Part shown: positions 40,065 through 48,281 of the stretch, one piece after another
How positions within the stretch are numbered: the first letter of the stretch is position 1
Layout of the letters: each line of letters starts with the position of its first letter
Notes under the pieces: model-generated
Told to the model about the DNA's origin: nothing
Database searches by the model: none
The model's input: only the letters and a program-made list of their open reading frames with translations
NCBI RefSeq assembly: GCF_009469595.2
Contig: NZ_SSXV01000024.1
Span: forward strand, 1 to 64,000
Source: Thauera sp. 2A1
Lineage (GTDB): Bacteria > Pseudomonadota > Gammaproteobacteria > Burkholderiales > Rhodocyclaceae
Direction: 5' to 3'
Length of the DNA: 64,000 bases
Program-made: the position numbers and the translations under genes

Positions 40065-40823
40065 ATGAATCGTCTTGAAGGAAAAGTAGCGCTGATCACC
40101 GGCACCGGCGGCGGTCAGGGTCGTGTCGCAGCCTTGCGCTTCGCGCGCGAGGGCGCCGTGGTGGTGGGTTGCGATACGGATGCCGCGGCCCACGCCGAAA
40201 CGCGCCGGCTGGTCGAGGCCGAAGGATTCGAGTTGCACGGCTCCGCCCCGGTGGACCTCGGCGACCACGAACAGGCCCGCACCTGGGTCGAGTCCGCGGC
40301 GGAACAGTTCGGGCGCATCGACGTTCTCTACAACAACGCATCGGCCGCGCGTTTCGGACCGGTGGCGGAATTTTCGATCGTTGACTGGCACTACACGATC
40401 CGGAACGAGATCGACCTTATCTTCTACACGACCAAATACGCGTGGAAGCACCTTGCCGTGCGCGGTGGCGTGATCATCAACATCGCCTCGACCGCCGCCT
40501 GGGGCGGCTCAAAGGTTGCAGGCATCAGCGCCCACTGCGCCGCCAAGGGTGCGGTCGTCTCCTTTACCCGCCAGCTGGCGGTCGAAGGGGCGCCGGTCGG
40601 CATACGCGCGGTCAGCATCAGTCCGGGCTTCGTGAAGACGCCCGGCACCGCGGCCTTCGTCGAGAACCCCGTCACCCGCCGGGCGCTACTCGATGGCGTG
40701 CTGCAGGATCGGCCGGGGGAACCCGAGGAAGTCGTGTCGCTGGCCCTGTACGTGGCGTCGGACGAAGCCGGCTTCATGACCGGTTCCGACCTCGTCATCG
40801 ACGGGGGCCTGCTCGCAATCTGA
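40065..40823 (+). CDS. SDR-family oxidoreductase with His in place of catalytic Tyr
   Basis: 252 residues. The cofactor motif is TGTGGGQG, then LYNNAS, Ser in NIASTAAWGG, and VIDGG at the end. The active-site segment reads ISAHCAAKGAVVSFTRQL: the Lys is kept but the Tyr is His. This His variant occurs in other SDRs, so activity may be retained or shifted. It is placed between the ferredoxin and the extradiol dioxygenase, where a cis-diol dehydrogenase producing the catechol-type substrate would be expected (DitB-like position). Confidence 0.88.
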   Translation: MNRLEGKVALITGTGGGQGRVAALRFAREGAVVVGCDTDAAAHAETRRLVEAEGFELHGSAPVDLGDHEQARTWVESAAEQFGRIDVLYNNASAARFGPVAEFSIVDWHYTIRNEIDLIFYTTKYAWKHLAVRGGVIINIASTAAWGGSKVAGISAHCAAKGAVVSFTRQLAVEGAPVGIRAVSISPGFVKTPGTAAFVENPVTRRALLDGVLQDRPGEPEEVVSLALYVASDEAGFMTGSDLVIDGGLLAI

Positions 40824-40953
40824 GCACGAGCCCGAAAGTTCGTGACCCAACAGTGAACGAACGGACGCCGTGCCGCTGCGGCACCGTCCGAAGTCTGCGC
40901 AAAGCGCGGTGCAAATCGCGGGCGCAGGTCGCTCAAAACAGGAGGAAGACAGC

Positions 40954-41895
40954 ATGGACATCATCGGTATCGGCTACCTGGGGTTCGAATCGGCGAACCT
41001 CGATGCCTGGCGCGAATATGGCCCGAAGGTCATGGGCTTTCAGATCGGGACATCCCCGACTGCGGATCCGGACACCCTCTACTTCAAGCTCGATGACCGT
41101 CGTCATCGGCTCGCATTCCATCCGGGCAAGATCGACCGCCTCGCTTACATCGGCTGGGAAGCCAAGGGCAAGCTGGAGTTTCACGCCGCCGTCGAGCGCT
41201 TCCACAGCCATGGTGTCGAGGTCAGCTTCGGCGATCCGGAACTGTGCGACAAACGCGGCGTGAAGGAGCTGATCCGTTTCCGTGACCCGGTCGGATACCA
41301 GCACGAGCTGTTCTATGCCCAGAAATGGAGCCCGCGCTCCTTCGTGCCGGGCCGTCCGCACGGCGGATTCGTCTGCGGCGAACGGGGCGTCGGCCACATC
41401 GTCGTGATCACGCCCGAATACACGCCCGAACTCGAACACTTCCTCACCGGCATCATGGGCATGCACTGGTACGGTTCGGGCGCCGGCAAGGGCAAGACGG
41501 GGTTCTTCCGCTCCAGGCTCAACGACAAGACGAGCCACGACATCGCTTACGGTTTCGGCCCGGGCAAGGCCGGCGTGCAGCACATCGGCCTCTTCGTGCG
41601 CTCGGTTCGCGACGTCGGCGAAACCTACGATCTGGTCAAGAAGAACGGACTGCAGATGATGATGACGCTGGGACAGCATTCGCAGGACCCGCACATGTCC
41701 TTCTATCACTTCACGCCGTCCGGCTTCGCGATCGAATGCATCACCGAACTCGAACCCTGGCACGATGACGGCTTCGAACTCAATCCGGAGCAGCTCTCCA
41801 CCTGGGGTCATGAGATCGTCGGGCCCATCCTCGGCCCTAGCGTGCGCACACCGGCGGAGGTCTTCGACCCCGAGGTTCTCCACGCCAGGGGCTGA
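40954..41895 (+). CDS. Type I extradiol ring-cleavage dioxygenase (BphC/DitC-like)
   Basis: 313 residues, two VOC domains. The Fe(II) triad is H148 (GVGHIVVI), H210 (GVQHIGLFV) and E261 (FAIECITE). The conserved second-sphere residues H195 (KTSHD), H242 (LGQHSQ) and Y251 (FYHFTP) are also present, so the active site is complete. It opens an aromatic diol next to the hydroxyls using O2. The start at 40954 follows AGGAGGAAGACAGC. It is the only complete type I extradiol enzyme in the window and therefore the probable ring-opening step of the route. Confidence 0.94.
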   Translation: MDIIGIGYLGFESANLDAWREYGPKVMGFQIGTSPTADPDTLYFKLDDRRHRLAFHPGKIDRLAYIGWEAKGKLEFHAAVERFHSHGVEVSFGDPELCDKRGVKELIRFRDPVGYQHELFYAQKWSPRSFVPGRPHGGFVCGERGVGHIVVITPEYTPELEHFLTGIMGMHWYGSGAGKGKTGFFRSRLNDKTSHDIAYGFGPGKAGVQHIGLFVRSVRDVGETYDLVKKNGLQMMMTLGQHSQDPHMSFYHFTPSGFAIECITELEPWHDDGFELNPEQLSTWGHEIVGPILGPSVRTPAEVFDPEVLHARG

Positions 41896-42009
41896 GTGCC
41901 TGCGAGCGCACCAGCCGGACCGGGTTCCGCACTGCGCGCGCCGGTTGCGGCGCCGGCCGCTACCGCGCACCCTATCGACATCATCTGAATGCAGCCACCG
42001 GAGCACGCG

Positions 42010-43062
42010 ATGTACAGCCATATCCTCGTTCCGACCGACGGTACCCATCTCGCCAGCCAGACGATCTCTCAGGCCGTCCAGTTCGCCCGCAGCGTGGGGG
42101 CGCGCATCACGTTCTTCTATGCCGACCCGGATGCCGGCGCCTCTCTGACCGACGACGGTGCGCTGATCCACCTTCTCGACCCCGGCCTGTACCAGGACGA
42201 CTTCGGCGGGCGCGCCCGCGAGATCCTCGCGAAGGCCGAGGTGTCGGCGCGCGCGGGCGACATCGACTGCGAGTGCGTGACCCGGCGGAGCAACCGGCCG
42301 CACGAGGCCATTCTCGCCGCGGCAAAGGAATTGGGCTGCGACCTGATCTTCATGGCATCGCATGGGCCGCGCAGCATCGGCGGCGTCATGCTCGCCTCCG
42401 AAACGCTCAAGGTGCTCGCTGGCAGCCGCATTCCGGTGCTCGTGTCGTCGGTCGAAAAGAACGACCCGAACCCGGCGATGACGAAGGTCTGCGCGATTAT
42501 CAAGGACGAGCACCGCTCGATCGCGGTCGTGTCCTACGGCATGCGGATGCTGGCCGGCGGACTGCGCGACGGCAAACCTGCGGATATCGGCCTGCTCGAC
42601 GGCATGCTCACCTACCTCGACGAGTTCCCGGCCAAACTGCACCATCCAAAGGAAGATGCCTATCTCTTCGCTGCACTCAGGAGGCGCACGTCTTCGCTCG
42701 ACCAAGTCATCGACGACCTGCAACAGGAGCACCTGGATGGCGACCGACAACTTGCTGCCCTGCGCGCGGCGGTCGCCCACTATCAGGCGTCTCCCGACCC
42801 AGACGCAGAAACGCTCGCGAGCGCCATCGACGCCTTCGCCCTCGGGCAGCTCAGGCATATCGCACTCGAGGAGCGGGCGGTCATCCCGGGCGCCTGCGAA
42901 CACCTCGCGGAACAGGACTGGAAGGAGATCGTGGCGGCCTTCGGACCGAACGGCGACGCGCGCTTCAACCATCGCGAACGCGAGACCTACCGACGCCTGT
43001 ATTCGCGGATTGCCAACCTGCACCAGACGCTGCCCCGCATGAGCACGCCCGGCCAGTCATGA
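42010..43062 (+). CDS. Universal stress protein fused to a hemerythrin domain
   Basis: 350 residues from the ATG at 42010 (MYSHILVPTDGTHLASQTI), chosen for the upstream CCGGAG; an in-frame ATG seven codons earlier exists. Residues 1-155 form a UspA domain ending with the nucleotide-binding SHGPRSIGGVMLASETLKVLAGSRIPVLV. Residues about 170-345 form an HHE hemerythrin domain (KDEHRSIAVV, KLHHPKEDAYLFAAL, QQEHLDGDRQL, LRHIALEERAVIPGACEHL) with a full set of His/Glu ligands for a di-iron site. The fusion suggests a stress protein sensing O2, NO or redox state. Confidence 0.9.
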   Translation: MYSHILVPTDGTHLASQTISQAVQFARSVGARITFFYADPDAGASLTDDGALIHLLDPGLYQDDFGGRAREILAKAEVSARAGDIDCECVTRRSNRPHEAILAAAKELGCDLIFMASHGPRSIGGVMLASETLKVLAGSRIPVLVSSVEKNDPNPAMTKVCAIIKDEHRSIAVVSYGMRMLAGGLRDGKPADIGLLDGMLTYLDEFPAKLHHPKEDAYLFAALRRRTSSLDQVIDDLQQEHLDGDRQLAALRAAVAHYQASPDPDAETLASAIDAFALGQLRHIALEERAVIPGACEHLAEQDWKEIVAAFGPNGDARFNHRERETYRRLYSRIANLHQTLPRMSTPGQS

Positions 43063-43081
43063 CGACGCCGGTGCCCCGCCC

Positions 43082-44668
43082 GTGAGTGTCGAGCGCAATG
43101 CCACGGGTGCGTGGGCACCTCTCCTCCATCGGCCGTTTCGCGCGCTGTGGATCGCGGCGATCGCGGTCAACCTGTCGATGTGGATGCAGAACATCGGCGC
43201 CGCCTGGATGATGACCGAACTGCGGCCCGATTCGCCGCTCATGGTGTCCTTGGTCCAGACGGCGATGGCGCTGCCGGCCTTTCTGCTCGGGCTCCCGAGC
43301 GGCGTGATCGCCGATCTGGTCAACCGCAGGCGCCTCCTTCTGATCACCCAGACCTGTTCCCTCGCATGCGCCTGCCTGCTCGCAGCCACTGCCCTGGCTG
43401 GCGGCATCGGCGCCTGGCTGCTCCTCGGCCTCACCTTCGCGCTCGGGTGCAGCAACGCGTTCGGCATGGCGGCGTGGATTGCCGCCAACATCGACAGCGC
43501 GCCGAAGGGGCAGATACCGGCAGCGATCGCCCTGTCCACGGTCACGCCCAATATCGCGCGCGTCGTGGGACCGGCCGCCGCGGGGGCACTGATCGCATTC
43601 GCGGGCGTCCCGACGCTGTTCGTCGTGGTCGCGGTCGGTTTCTTGATCTCACTGGGGCTGCTGCGCGCCCTGCCCGACACGGATCTGCGGCCCGGCCTGC
43701 CGCCCGAGCGGCTGTGGAGCGGCATCCGCAGCGGCGTACGTTACATGCAGCATTCGGCGCAGCTGCGGCTCGCGCTGCGACTGGTCTTCGCTTTCGTGAC
43801 CGCAGGCAGCGCGATCTGGGCATTGCTCCCACTCGTCGCCCGTGACCAGCTCGGGCTCGCTGCGGGCGGGTTCAGCCTGCTCCTCGGCAGTCTCGGCGCG
43901 GGCGCAGTCATCGCGGCATTACAGGTCACCCGACTGTATCGTCGTTTCTCCGTGCGCCGCATCGTGACCGGCGGCGGCCTGTTGTTCATGGCCGTCACAG
44001 CGCTGATTCCGGTGGTACACAATCTCTTTGTCATGAGTGCACTGCTCTTCGTCGGCGGAATGGCGTGGATGGCTGTCAATACCACCACCGGGACCGTGAT
44101 CCAGACCTCGGCCGCAGCCTGGGTACGTGCTCGCGTTGCGTCGGTATACCTGCTCGTCATCATGGGGGCGATGGCAGCGGGCGGCGTATTGTGGGGCGCG
44201 ATCGCCGAACGCATGGGCGTCGGGGCAAGCCTGTGGATTGCTGCCGGGTCGATTGCGGCCGGGCTGATGCTGACCGGACGAGCTCGCATGCAAATGGGAT
44301 CGGAGTCCGATTTCAGCGTCGCCGACACGCAGGAAACGGGGCCCGCTGCCAGCCCGGCCGACCATGAGCAGGGACCGGTTGCGGTCGAAATCACTTACCA
44401 CGTGCCGGCCGAGCGGCATGAGGAGTTCGTGCGCGCGGCCCACGAACTCGGCATCTCACGCCGACGAAACGGGGCGATCGCCTGGCGCCTCTATAGGGAT
44501 CTCGAACACACGGATTGTCTTGCCGAACGCTTCCTGGTGGACTCGTGGCTCGACTACCTGCGCCAGCGCGACCGTGTCACTCGGCAGGACCGCGACATCG
44601 AGCGCCGCCTGGAGGCCCTCACCACGGACGGGAACTCGCGCACACGCCGCTTCATTGCGGAAGCGTGA
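43082..44668 (+). CDS. MFS transporter (MFS_3 type) with C-terminal ABM-like domain
   Basis: 528 residues beginning at a GTG. About twelve membrane spans occupy residues 15-405 (RALWIAAIAVNLSMWMQNIGAAWMMTEL; LPSGVIADLVNRRRLLL), as in the enterobactin-exporter-like family. The last ~110 residues are soluble (VAVEITYHVPAERHEEFVRAAHELG ... DCLAERFLVDSWLDYLRQRDRVTRQD) and resemble the antibiotic-biosynthesis-monooxygenase/quinol-oxygenase fold often fused to this MFS group. It probably exports a metabolite. It follows the USP-hemerythrin gene by 19 bp. Confidence 0.87.
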   Translation: MSVERNATGAWAPLLHRPFRALWIAAIAVNLSMWMQNIGAAWMMTELRPDSPLMVSLVQTAMALPAFLLGLPSGVIADLVNRRRLLLITQTCSLACACLLAATALAGGIGAWLLLGLTFALGCSNAFGMAAWIAANIDSAPKGQIPAAIALSTVTPNIARVVGPAAAGALIAFAGVPTLFVVVAVGFLISLGLLRALPDTDLRPGLPPERLWSGIRSGVRYMQHSAQLRLALRLVFAFVTAGSAIWALLPLVARDQLGLAAGGFSLLLGSLGAGAVIAALQVTRLYRRFSVRRIVTGGGLLFMAVTALIPVVHNLFVMSALLFVGGMAWMAVNTTTGTVIQTSAAAWVRARVASVYLLVIMGAMAAGGVLWGAIAERMGVGASLWIAAGSIAAGLMLTGRARMQMGSESDFSVADTQETGPAASPADHEQGPVAVEITYHVPAERHEEFVRAAHELGISRRRNGAIAWRLYRDLEHTDCLAERFLVDSWLDYLRQRDRVTRQDRDIERRLEALTTDGNSRTRRFIAEA

Positions 44669-44742
44669 CGCCTGAAAGCGGTCGCGAGGACCTTCCGCAG
44701 CGTCCCGGCGCGGCCGAGGACGCATTGACGTCCCCTCGACAC

Positions 44743-44961
44743 TTAGCGGTGCATCAACAACATGCCGACGAACTCGTTCATCGTCTTGTGCGCATAGAGA
44801 TGCGACACCGCATACGCGTGACTCTCCAGCGTCCCATCGCACGATGGAGCTGAAGCACACGCCTGGGTGACACCTGGGGGGTGCAGCGAAACGAAGGAAC
44901 CGTCGGTAGCGGTCAGCAACGCCGCCGCGACGGCGCTGATGCCGAGTGTTCTGAGAGCCAT
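44743..44961 (-). CDS. Small exported protein of unknown function
   Basis: 72 residues from the ATG at 44961, preceded by AGGAGGAGACATC. A signal-peptide-like start (MALRTLGISAVAAALLTATDG) leads into a short mature part with two cysteines (ACASAPSCDG) and an His/Tyr-rich end (SHAYAVSHLYAHKTMNEFVGMLLMHR). Not recognised. A good match to the island operator lies 50-76 bp upstream (45011-45037), tying it to the catabolic regulon. Confidence 0.65.
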   Translation of the reverse strand: MALRTLGISAVAAALLTATDGSFVSLHPPGVTQACASAPSCDGTLESHAYAVSHLYAHKTMNEFVGMLLMHR

Positions 44962-45010
44962 GATGTCTCCTCCTGTCGAAGGTGCGCCTCTATCGGGCGA
45001 TTTTTGTATT

Positions 45011-45037
45011 TGCACACTATATGTGCTTGTGTTCAAG
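45011..45037. promoter_or_regulatory. Island operator, copy 7
   Basis: TGCACA-CTATATGTGCTTG-TGTTCAAG, upstream of the small exported protein on the minus strand. Inside it is a further small dyad, GCACA-N5-TGTGC (45012-45026). Confidence 0.55.
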
Positions 45038-45111
45038 ATTAGACAATACCCTGAACGAGCGCAAGGATTTTTTGCCGCATCCCTAGCGTGGTTGAATCAG
45101 GGCGTTTGTAT

Positions 45112-45199
45112 AATCCTCTAAATGGGGACATATATCCCTTAATTGAGGATTTTGCGATAAATCCCTATAATAGGGACAGCTATCCCTAAAGTGAGGATT
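45112..45199. repeat. Two tandem 40-bp double palindromes (autoregulatory operators)
   Basis: Copy A (45112-45151): AATCCTC-N6-GGGA-N6-TCCC-N6-GAGGATT, symmetric around 45131.5. Copy B (45160-45199): AATCCCT-N6-GGGA-N6-TCCC-N6-GAGGATT, with the same spacing and centred 48 bp further on. The last arm of copy B contains the GAGG ribosome site of the nucleotidyltransferase gene, whose ATG is at 45204. A protein bound here would block both transcription and, at mRNA level, the hairpin could mask translation. Confidence 0.75.
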
Positions 45200-45203
45200 A
45201 GCC

Positions 45204-45761
45204 ATGAGTCTTGCCGACTTTCTCTTCACTCCAGGCCTGCAACGAGTGCTGGGGGCTACGCTGTTGCAACCTAACCGCAGCTTCACACTGCAGGAACTGC
45301 TACGCCTGGCGGACAGCGGGCGCGGAAGCGCTCAGAAGCAGGTGGACCGCCTAGTCGAGGCCGGCGTACTAAAAGAAGACGCCCGGCGAGGCCGGCAGCG
45401 GAGTATCCGGGCGAATACCGACTTCATTCTCTATCCGGAGTTGCTCAGCATCGCTCGCAAGTCATTTGCTGTTGTGGAGCCGCTGAAAGAGGCCCTGGCG
45501 CCTTTTGCTGACCACATCACCTCAGCGTTCGTATTTGGTTCTGTGGCCAAGGGCACCGACAGCGGCCAGAGCGATATTGACTTGATTGTAATCGGGAGTG
45601 CCCCGCTCCTCGAGCTATCCGAGGCCCTGACCCTCGCCGAGCAAGTTCTGCTGCGCCCCGTCAATTTCTCTCTGTACGAGCCTGCTGAGTGGGCTGCTCT
45701 GGTGAAGTCCGACCCCATCATGGCTCAAATTGCCCAAGGCCCAACCCTGAGGATACTGTAA
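45204..45761 (+). CDS. Nucleotidyltransferase (MNT-type) with N-terminal winged helix
   Basis: 185 residues. Residues 1-75 look like a winged helix-turn-helix (RSFTLQELLRLADSGRGSAQKQVDRLVEAGVLKEDARRGRQRSIRAN). Residues 95-180 are a minimal nucleotidyltransferase with the signature FGSVAKGTDSGQSDIDLIVIG (GS and DxD motifs intact). MNT proteins often act as AMPylating antitoxins for a helical toxin encoded next door. The winged helix makes this one a likely repressor at the tandem palindromes upstream. Lower GC than the flanks suggests acquisition. Confidence 0.88.
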   Translation: MSLADFLFTPGLQRVLGATLLQPNRSFTLQELLRLADSGRGSAQKQVDRLVEAGVLKEDARRGRQRSIRANTDFILYPELLSIARKSFAVVEPLKEALAPFADHITSAFVFGSVAKGTDSGQSDIDLIVIGSAPLLELSEALTLAEQVLLRPVNFSLYEPAEWAALVKSDPIMAQIAQGPTLRIL

Positions 45762-46198
45762 TGCCACGCCCGGCCGAATACGAAAACCTCATCAAGACAA
45801 AAGCCTTTGAAGCGGTCGCCCCGACACCCGGGGCTATATTGGGCTTTTTGCGTAACGCGGCGGACTACAAGGTCACCGCCGAACAGATAGACCCCACCCG
45901 ACATCTGCAGGTCTTCACCTTAGCCTACGAAGGCTATTTTCAGGTGGTACAGGCCGTCCTGGAATTTTACGAGGTTCGGACCAAGGATGCTGGTCGTAAC
46001 TTGGCCATTCAGCGGGTGTCGTCCTCGCTGGGTGTGAGCCCTCAAGAGTTTGCCTTCATCACGAAGGCTCATGAGCGGCGCAACGGCACTTTCTACCTTT
46101 CTCCGTTCCCCCCGGTATCGAAGGCTGAGGCAGCCACCATGCTAGCCATTCTCGCCAAGTACCTGCCTGTGGCACACACGCTGACCGGTACGCCGTGA
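45761..46198 (+). CDS. Small helical partner of the nucleotidyltransferase (possible HEPN-like toxin)
   Basis: 145 residues whose ATG overlaps the TAA of the nucleotidyltransferase by one base, so the two are strictly coupled. Predicted mostly helical (LQVFTLAYEGYFQVVQAVLEFYEVRT), with AHERRNGTFY near residues 104-113. A canonical HEPN R-x4-6-H motif is not evident, so HEPN membership is a guess from gene order, size and helicity. Product and target unknown. Confidence 0.7.
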   Translation: MPRPAEYENLIKTKAFEAVAPTPGAILGFLRNAADYKVTAEQIDPTRHLQVFTLAYEGYFQVVQAVLEFYEVRTKDAGRNLAIQRVSSSLGVSPQEFAFITKAHERRNGTFYLSPFPPVSKAEAATMLAILAKYLPVAHTLTGTP

Positions 46199-46504
46199 GG
46201 CCCTACTGCGAGCGATTACTTTACCAAAGCGCCGCTGTCAGAGCCTCCACGCTCGACCGTTCGACAAGACCCTGGCCGGACACACGCTTGTGCGGTGCGC
46301 ATGCAGAGGTTCCCTGACCATGGAAAAGACAGTGAATGGGTCAGCTGCGCGGTAACACCCTTGAACCAAAAAAAACCACCGGTTTGCGACCGATGGGCGA
46401 AGGGATCTTCGGCAGGGATTGCAGCGGGAGAGGAATAGCTGCCACCGAAGAATCCAACGGGAACGGGTTGGCATCACGGCCAGCGAATCGGCATGACCTG
46501 CAGA
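46199..46504. other. Intergenic region without a recognised feature
   Basis: About 300 bases between the two-gene module and EtfA (which ends here from the other side). It contains an A-run (46369-46376) and no convincing ORF, RNA or terminator. Confidence 0.5.
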
Positions 46505-47434
46505 TCAAAGGCTCGCTGTCAGTTCGGGAACTGCGGCGAACAGATCCGCTACAAGCCCGTAGTCCGCAACCTGAAAGATCGGCGCCTCGGGGTCCTTGTT
46601 GATCGCGACGATCAGCCGGGAATCCTTCATGCCCGCCAGATGCTGGATAGCGCCGGAGATGCCGATCGCGATGTAGACCTGGGGCGCGACGATCTTGCCG
46701 GTCTGGCCGACCTGGAAGTCGTTGGGGACAAAGCCCGCGTCGACCGCGGCGCGGCTCGCTCCGAGCGCGGCGCCTAGCTTGTCCGCCAGCGGCTCGAGCA
46801 GGGTGCGGTAGTTCTCGCCGTTACCCAGCCCCCGGCCACCGGAGACGATGATCTTGGCGGCACCGAGTTCGGGGCGCTCACTCTTCGTGAGTTCGCGGCC
46901 GACGACACGGGTCAGGCCCAGGTCCTTCGCGGCGGGCACGACCTCGATCGGCGCGGAGCCGCCGAGCGGCGCGGCGTCGAACGCAGCGGTGCGCACGGTC
47001 ACGACCTTCACGCGGTCGGTGCTCTTGACGGTCGCTAGCGCATTGCCGGCGTAGATCGGTCGCACGAAGGTGTCGGCCGATTCGACCGCGACAATGTCGG
47101 AGATCTGCGCGACGTCGAGCAGTGCGGCGACGCGCGGCAGCATGTTCTTCCCGGCGCTGGTTGCCGCGGCGAAGACGTGACTGTAGTCGGCGGCGAGCGC
47201 ACGCACGAGCTCGGCAACGTTCTCGGCGGTCTGTGCTTCGTACTGGGCCGCGTCGCATACCAACACCTTCGCGACGGCGCTGATGGCGGCGGCGGCTTGG
47301 GCGGCGGTGGAGCAGCCGCTGCCCGCGACCAGGACGTGGATGTCCGCTCCGACCGCCTGCGCGGCGGTCACGGCGTTGAGAGTCGCGGTCTTGATCGACT
47401 GGTTGTCGTGTTCCGCAATGACGAGGACGGCCAT
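46505..47434 (-). CDS. etfA: Electron transfer flavoprotein, alpha subunit
   Basis: 309 residues starting MAVLVIAEHDNQSIKTATLNAV, with the C-terminal FAD-binding signature ELGAAKIIVSGGRGLG ... GASRAAVDAGFVPNDFQVGQTGKIVAPQVYIAIGISGAIQHLAGM. With EtfB it collects electrons from the acyl-CoA dehydrogenases (three in this window) and passes them to the quinone pool through ETF dehydrogenase, which is not here. Its ATG overlaps the EtfB stop by one base. Confidence 0.96.
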   Translation of the reverse strand: MAVLVIAEHDNQSIKTATLNAVTAAQAVGADIHVLVAGSGCSTAAQAAAAISAVAKVLVCDAAQYEAQTAENVAELVRALAADYSHVFAAATSAGKNMLPRVAALLDVAQISDIVAVESADTFVRPIYAGNALATVKSTDRVKVVTVRTAAFDAAPLGGSAPIEVVPAAKDLGLTRVVGRELTKSERPELGAAKIIVSGGRGLGNGENYRTLLEPLADKLGAALGASRAAVDAGFVPNDFQVGQTGKIVAPQVYIAIGISGAIQHLAGMKDSRLIVAINKDPEAPIFQVADYGLVADLFAAVPELTASL

Positions 47435-48195
47435 CAGATCACCTTTGCTTCGTTCTTCAGTTTATCGACCAGCGTCGCGACATCCGGAACCAGCACGCCG
47501 GCACTGCGCCTGGACGGCTCGGCCACTTTCAGGATCGCCAGACGCGGAGCCACATCGACTCGCAGATCCGTGGGCTTCACGGTCTCGAGCGGCTTCTTTT
47601 TCGCCTTCATGATGTTGGGCAGCGTCGCGTAGCGCGGCTCGTTGAGGCGCAAATCCGTGGTGACGACCGCGGGCAGCGTCATCTCGAGCGTTTCGAGGCC
47701 GCCGTCGATCTCGCGCGTGACCGTGGCAAGGTTCCCGTCCACTGACAGCTTCGATGCAAAGGTGGCCTGCGGCCAGCCCATCAGGGCTGCGAGCATCTGG
47801 CCGGTCTGGTTCGCGTCGTCGTCGATCGCCTGCTTGCCGCAGATCACCAGCTGCGGGGCTTCCGTGTCGCACAGGGCCTTCAGGAGTTTGGCGACGGCGA
47901 GCGGCTGCAGCTCGGCGTCGTTCAGTTCACCACAATCGACGAGGATGCCGCGGTCGGCCCCGATTGCCATCGCCGCACGCAGGGTTTCGGAGCACACCGC
48001 CGCGCCGCAGCTCACCGCCACCACTTCGGTCGCGATGCCGGCTTCCTTCAGCCGCACAGCCTCTTCCACCGCGATCTCGTCGAAGGGGTTCATGGCCATC
48101 TTCACGTTGGCGAGGTCCATGCCCGAACCGTCCGCTTTCACGCGGGCCTTCACGTTGTAGTCAAGCACGCGCTTGACGGGTACCAGGATCTTCAT
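47434..48195 (-). CDS. etfB: Electron transfer flavoprotein, beta subunit
   Basis: 253 residues starting MKILVPVKRVLDYNVKAR, with the ETF-beta pieces KMAMNPFDEIAVEEAVRLKE, the recognition loop DLRLNEPRYATLPNIMKAKKKP and the AMP-site region CGKQAIDDDANQTGQMLA. The ATG at 48195 is used because the frame upstream belongs to the spacer behind the ferredoxin oxidoreductase. It is the partner of EtfA. Gene order etfB-etfA is standard. Confidence 0.96.
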   Translation of the reverse strand: MKILVPVKRVLDYNVKARVKADGSGMDLANVKMAMNPFDEIAVEEAVRLKEAGIATEVVAVSCGAAVCSETLRAAMAIGADRGILVDCGELNDAELQPLAVAKLLKALCDTEAPQLVICGKQAIDDDANQTGQMLAALMGWPQATFASKLSVDGNLATVTREIDGGLETLEMTLPAVVTTDLRLNEPRYATLPNIMKAKKKPLETVKPTDLRVDVAPRLAILKVAEPSRRSAGVLVPDVATLVDKLKNEAKVI

Positions 48196-48281
48196 GAGTC
48201 TCCTTGTTGTCGATTGCTGGTTGATTCGCGCCGTACGACCATCAAGGGCGCGAGCGCCTCGATGTTGTTGTCCGGCGCACT

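Noticed and set aside
40933..43023. Very long open frame on the minus strand opposite the extradiol and USP-hemerythrin genes
   Set aside because: Its predicted protein has no domain features and is rich in Arg, Val, Asp and His as expected from the reverse frame of high-GC genes. The plus-strand genes have complete motifs. The same applies to long antisense frames at 1854-3143, 3537-5207 and 5111-6910.
45761..46198. Firm HEPN toxin annotation
   Set aside because: The R-x4-6-H motif is not evident; only gene order, size and helicity support the idea.
46199..46504. Remnant coding sequence between the two-gene module and EtfA
   Set aside because: The short open frames have no domain character or ribosome site, and similarity to a transposase could not be supported by eye.
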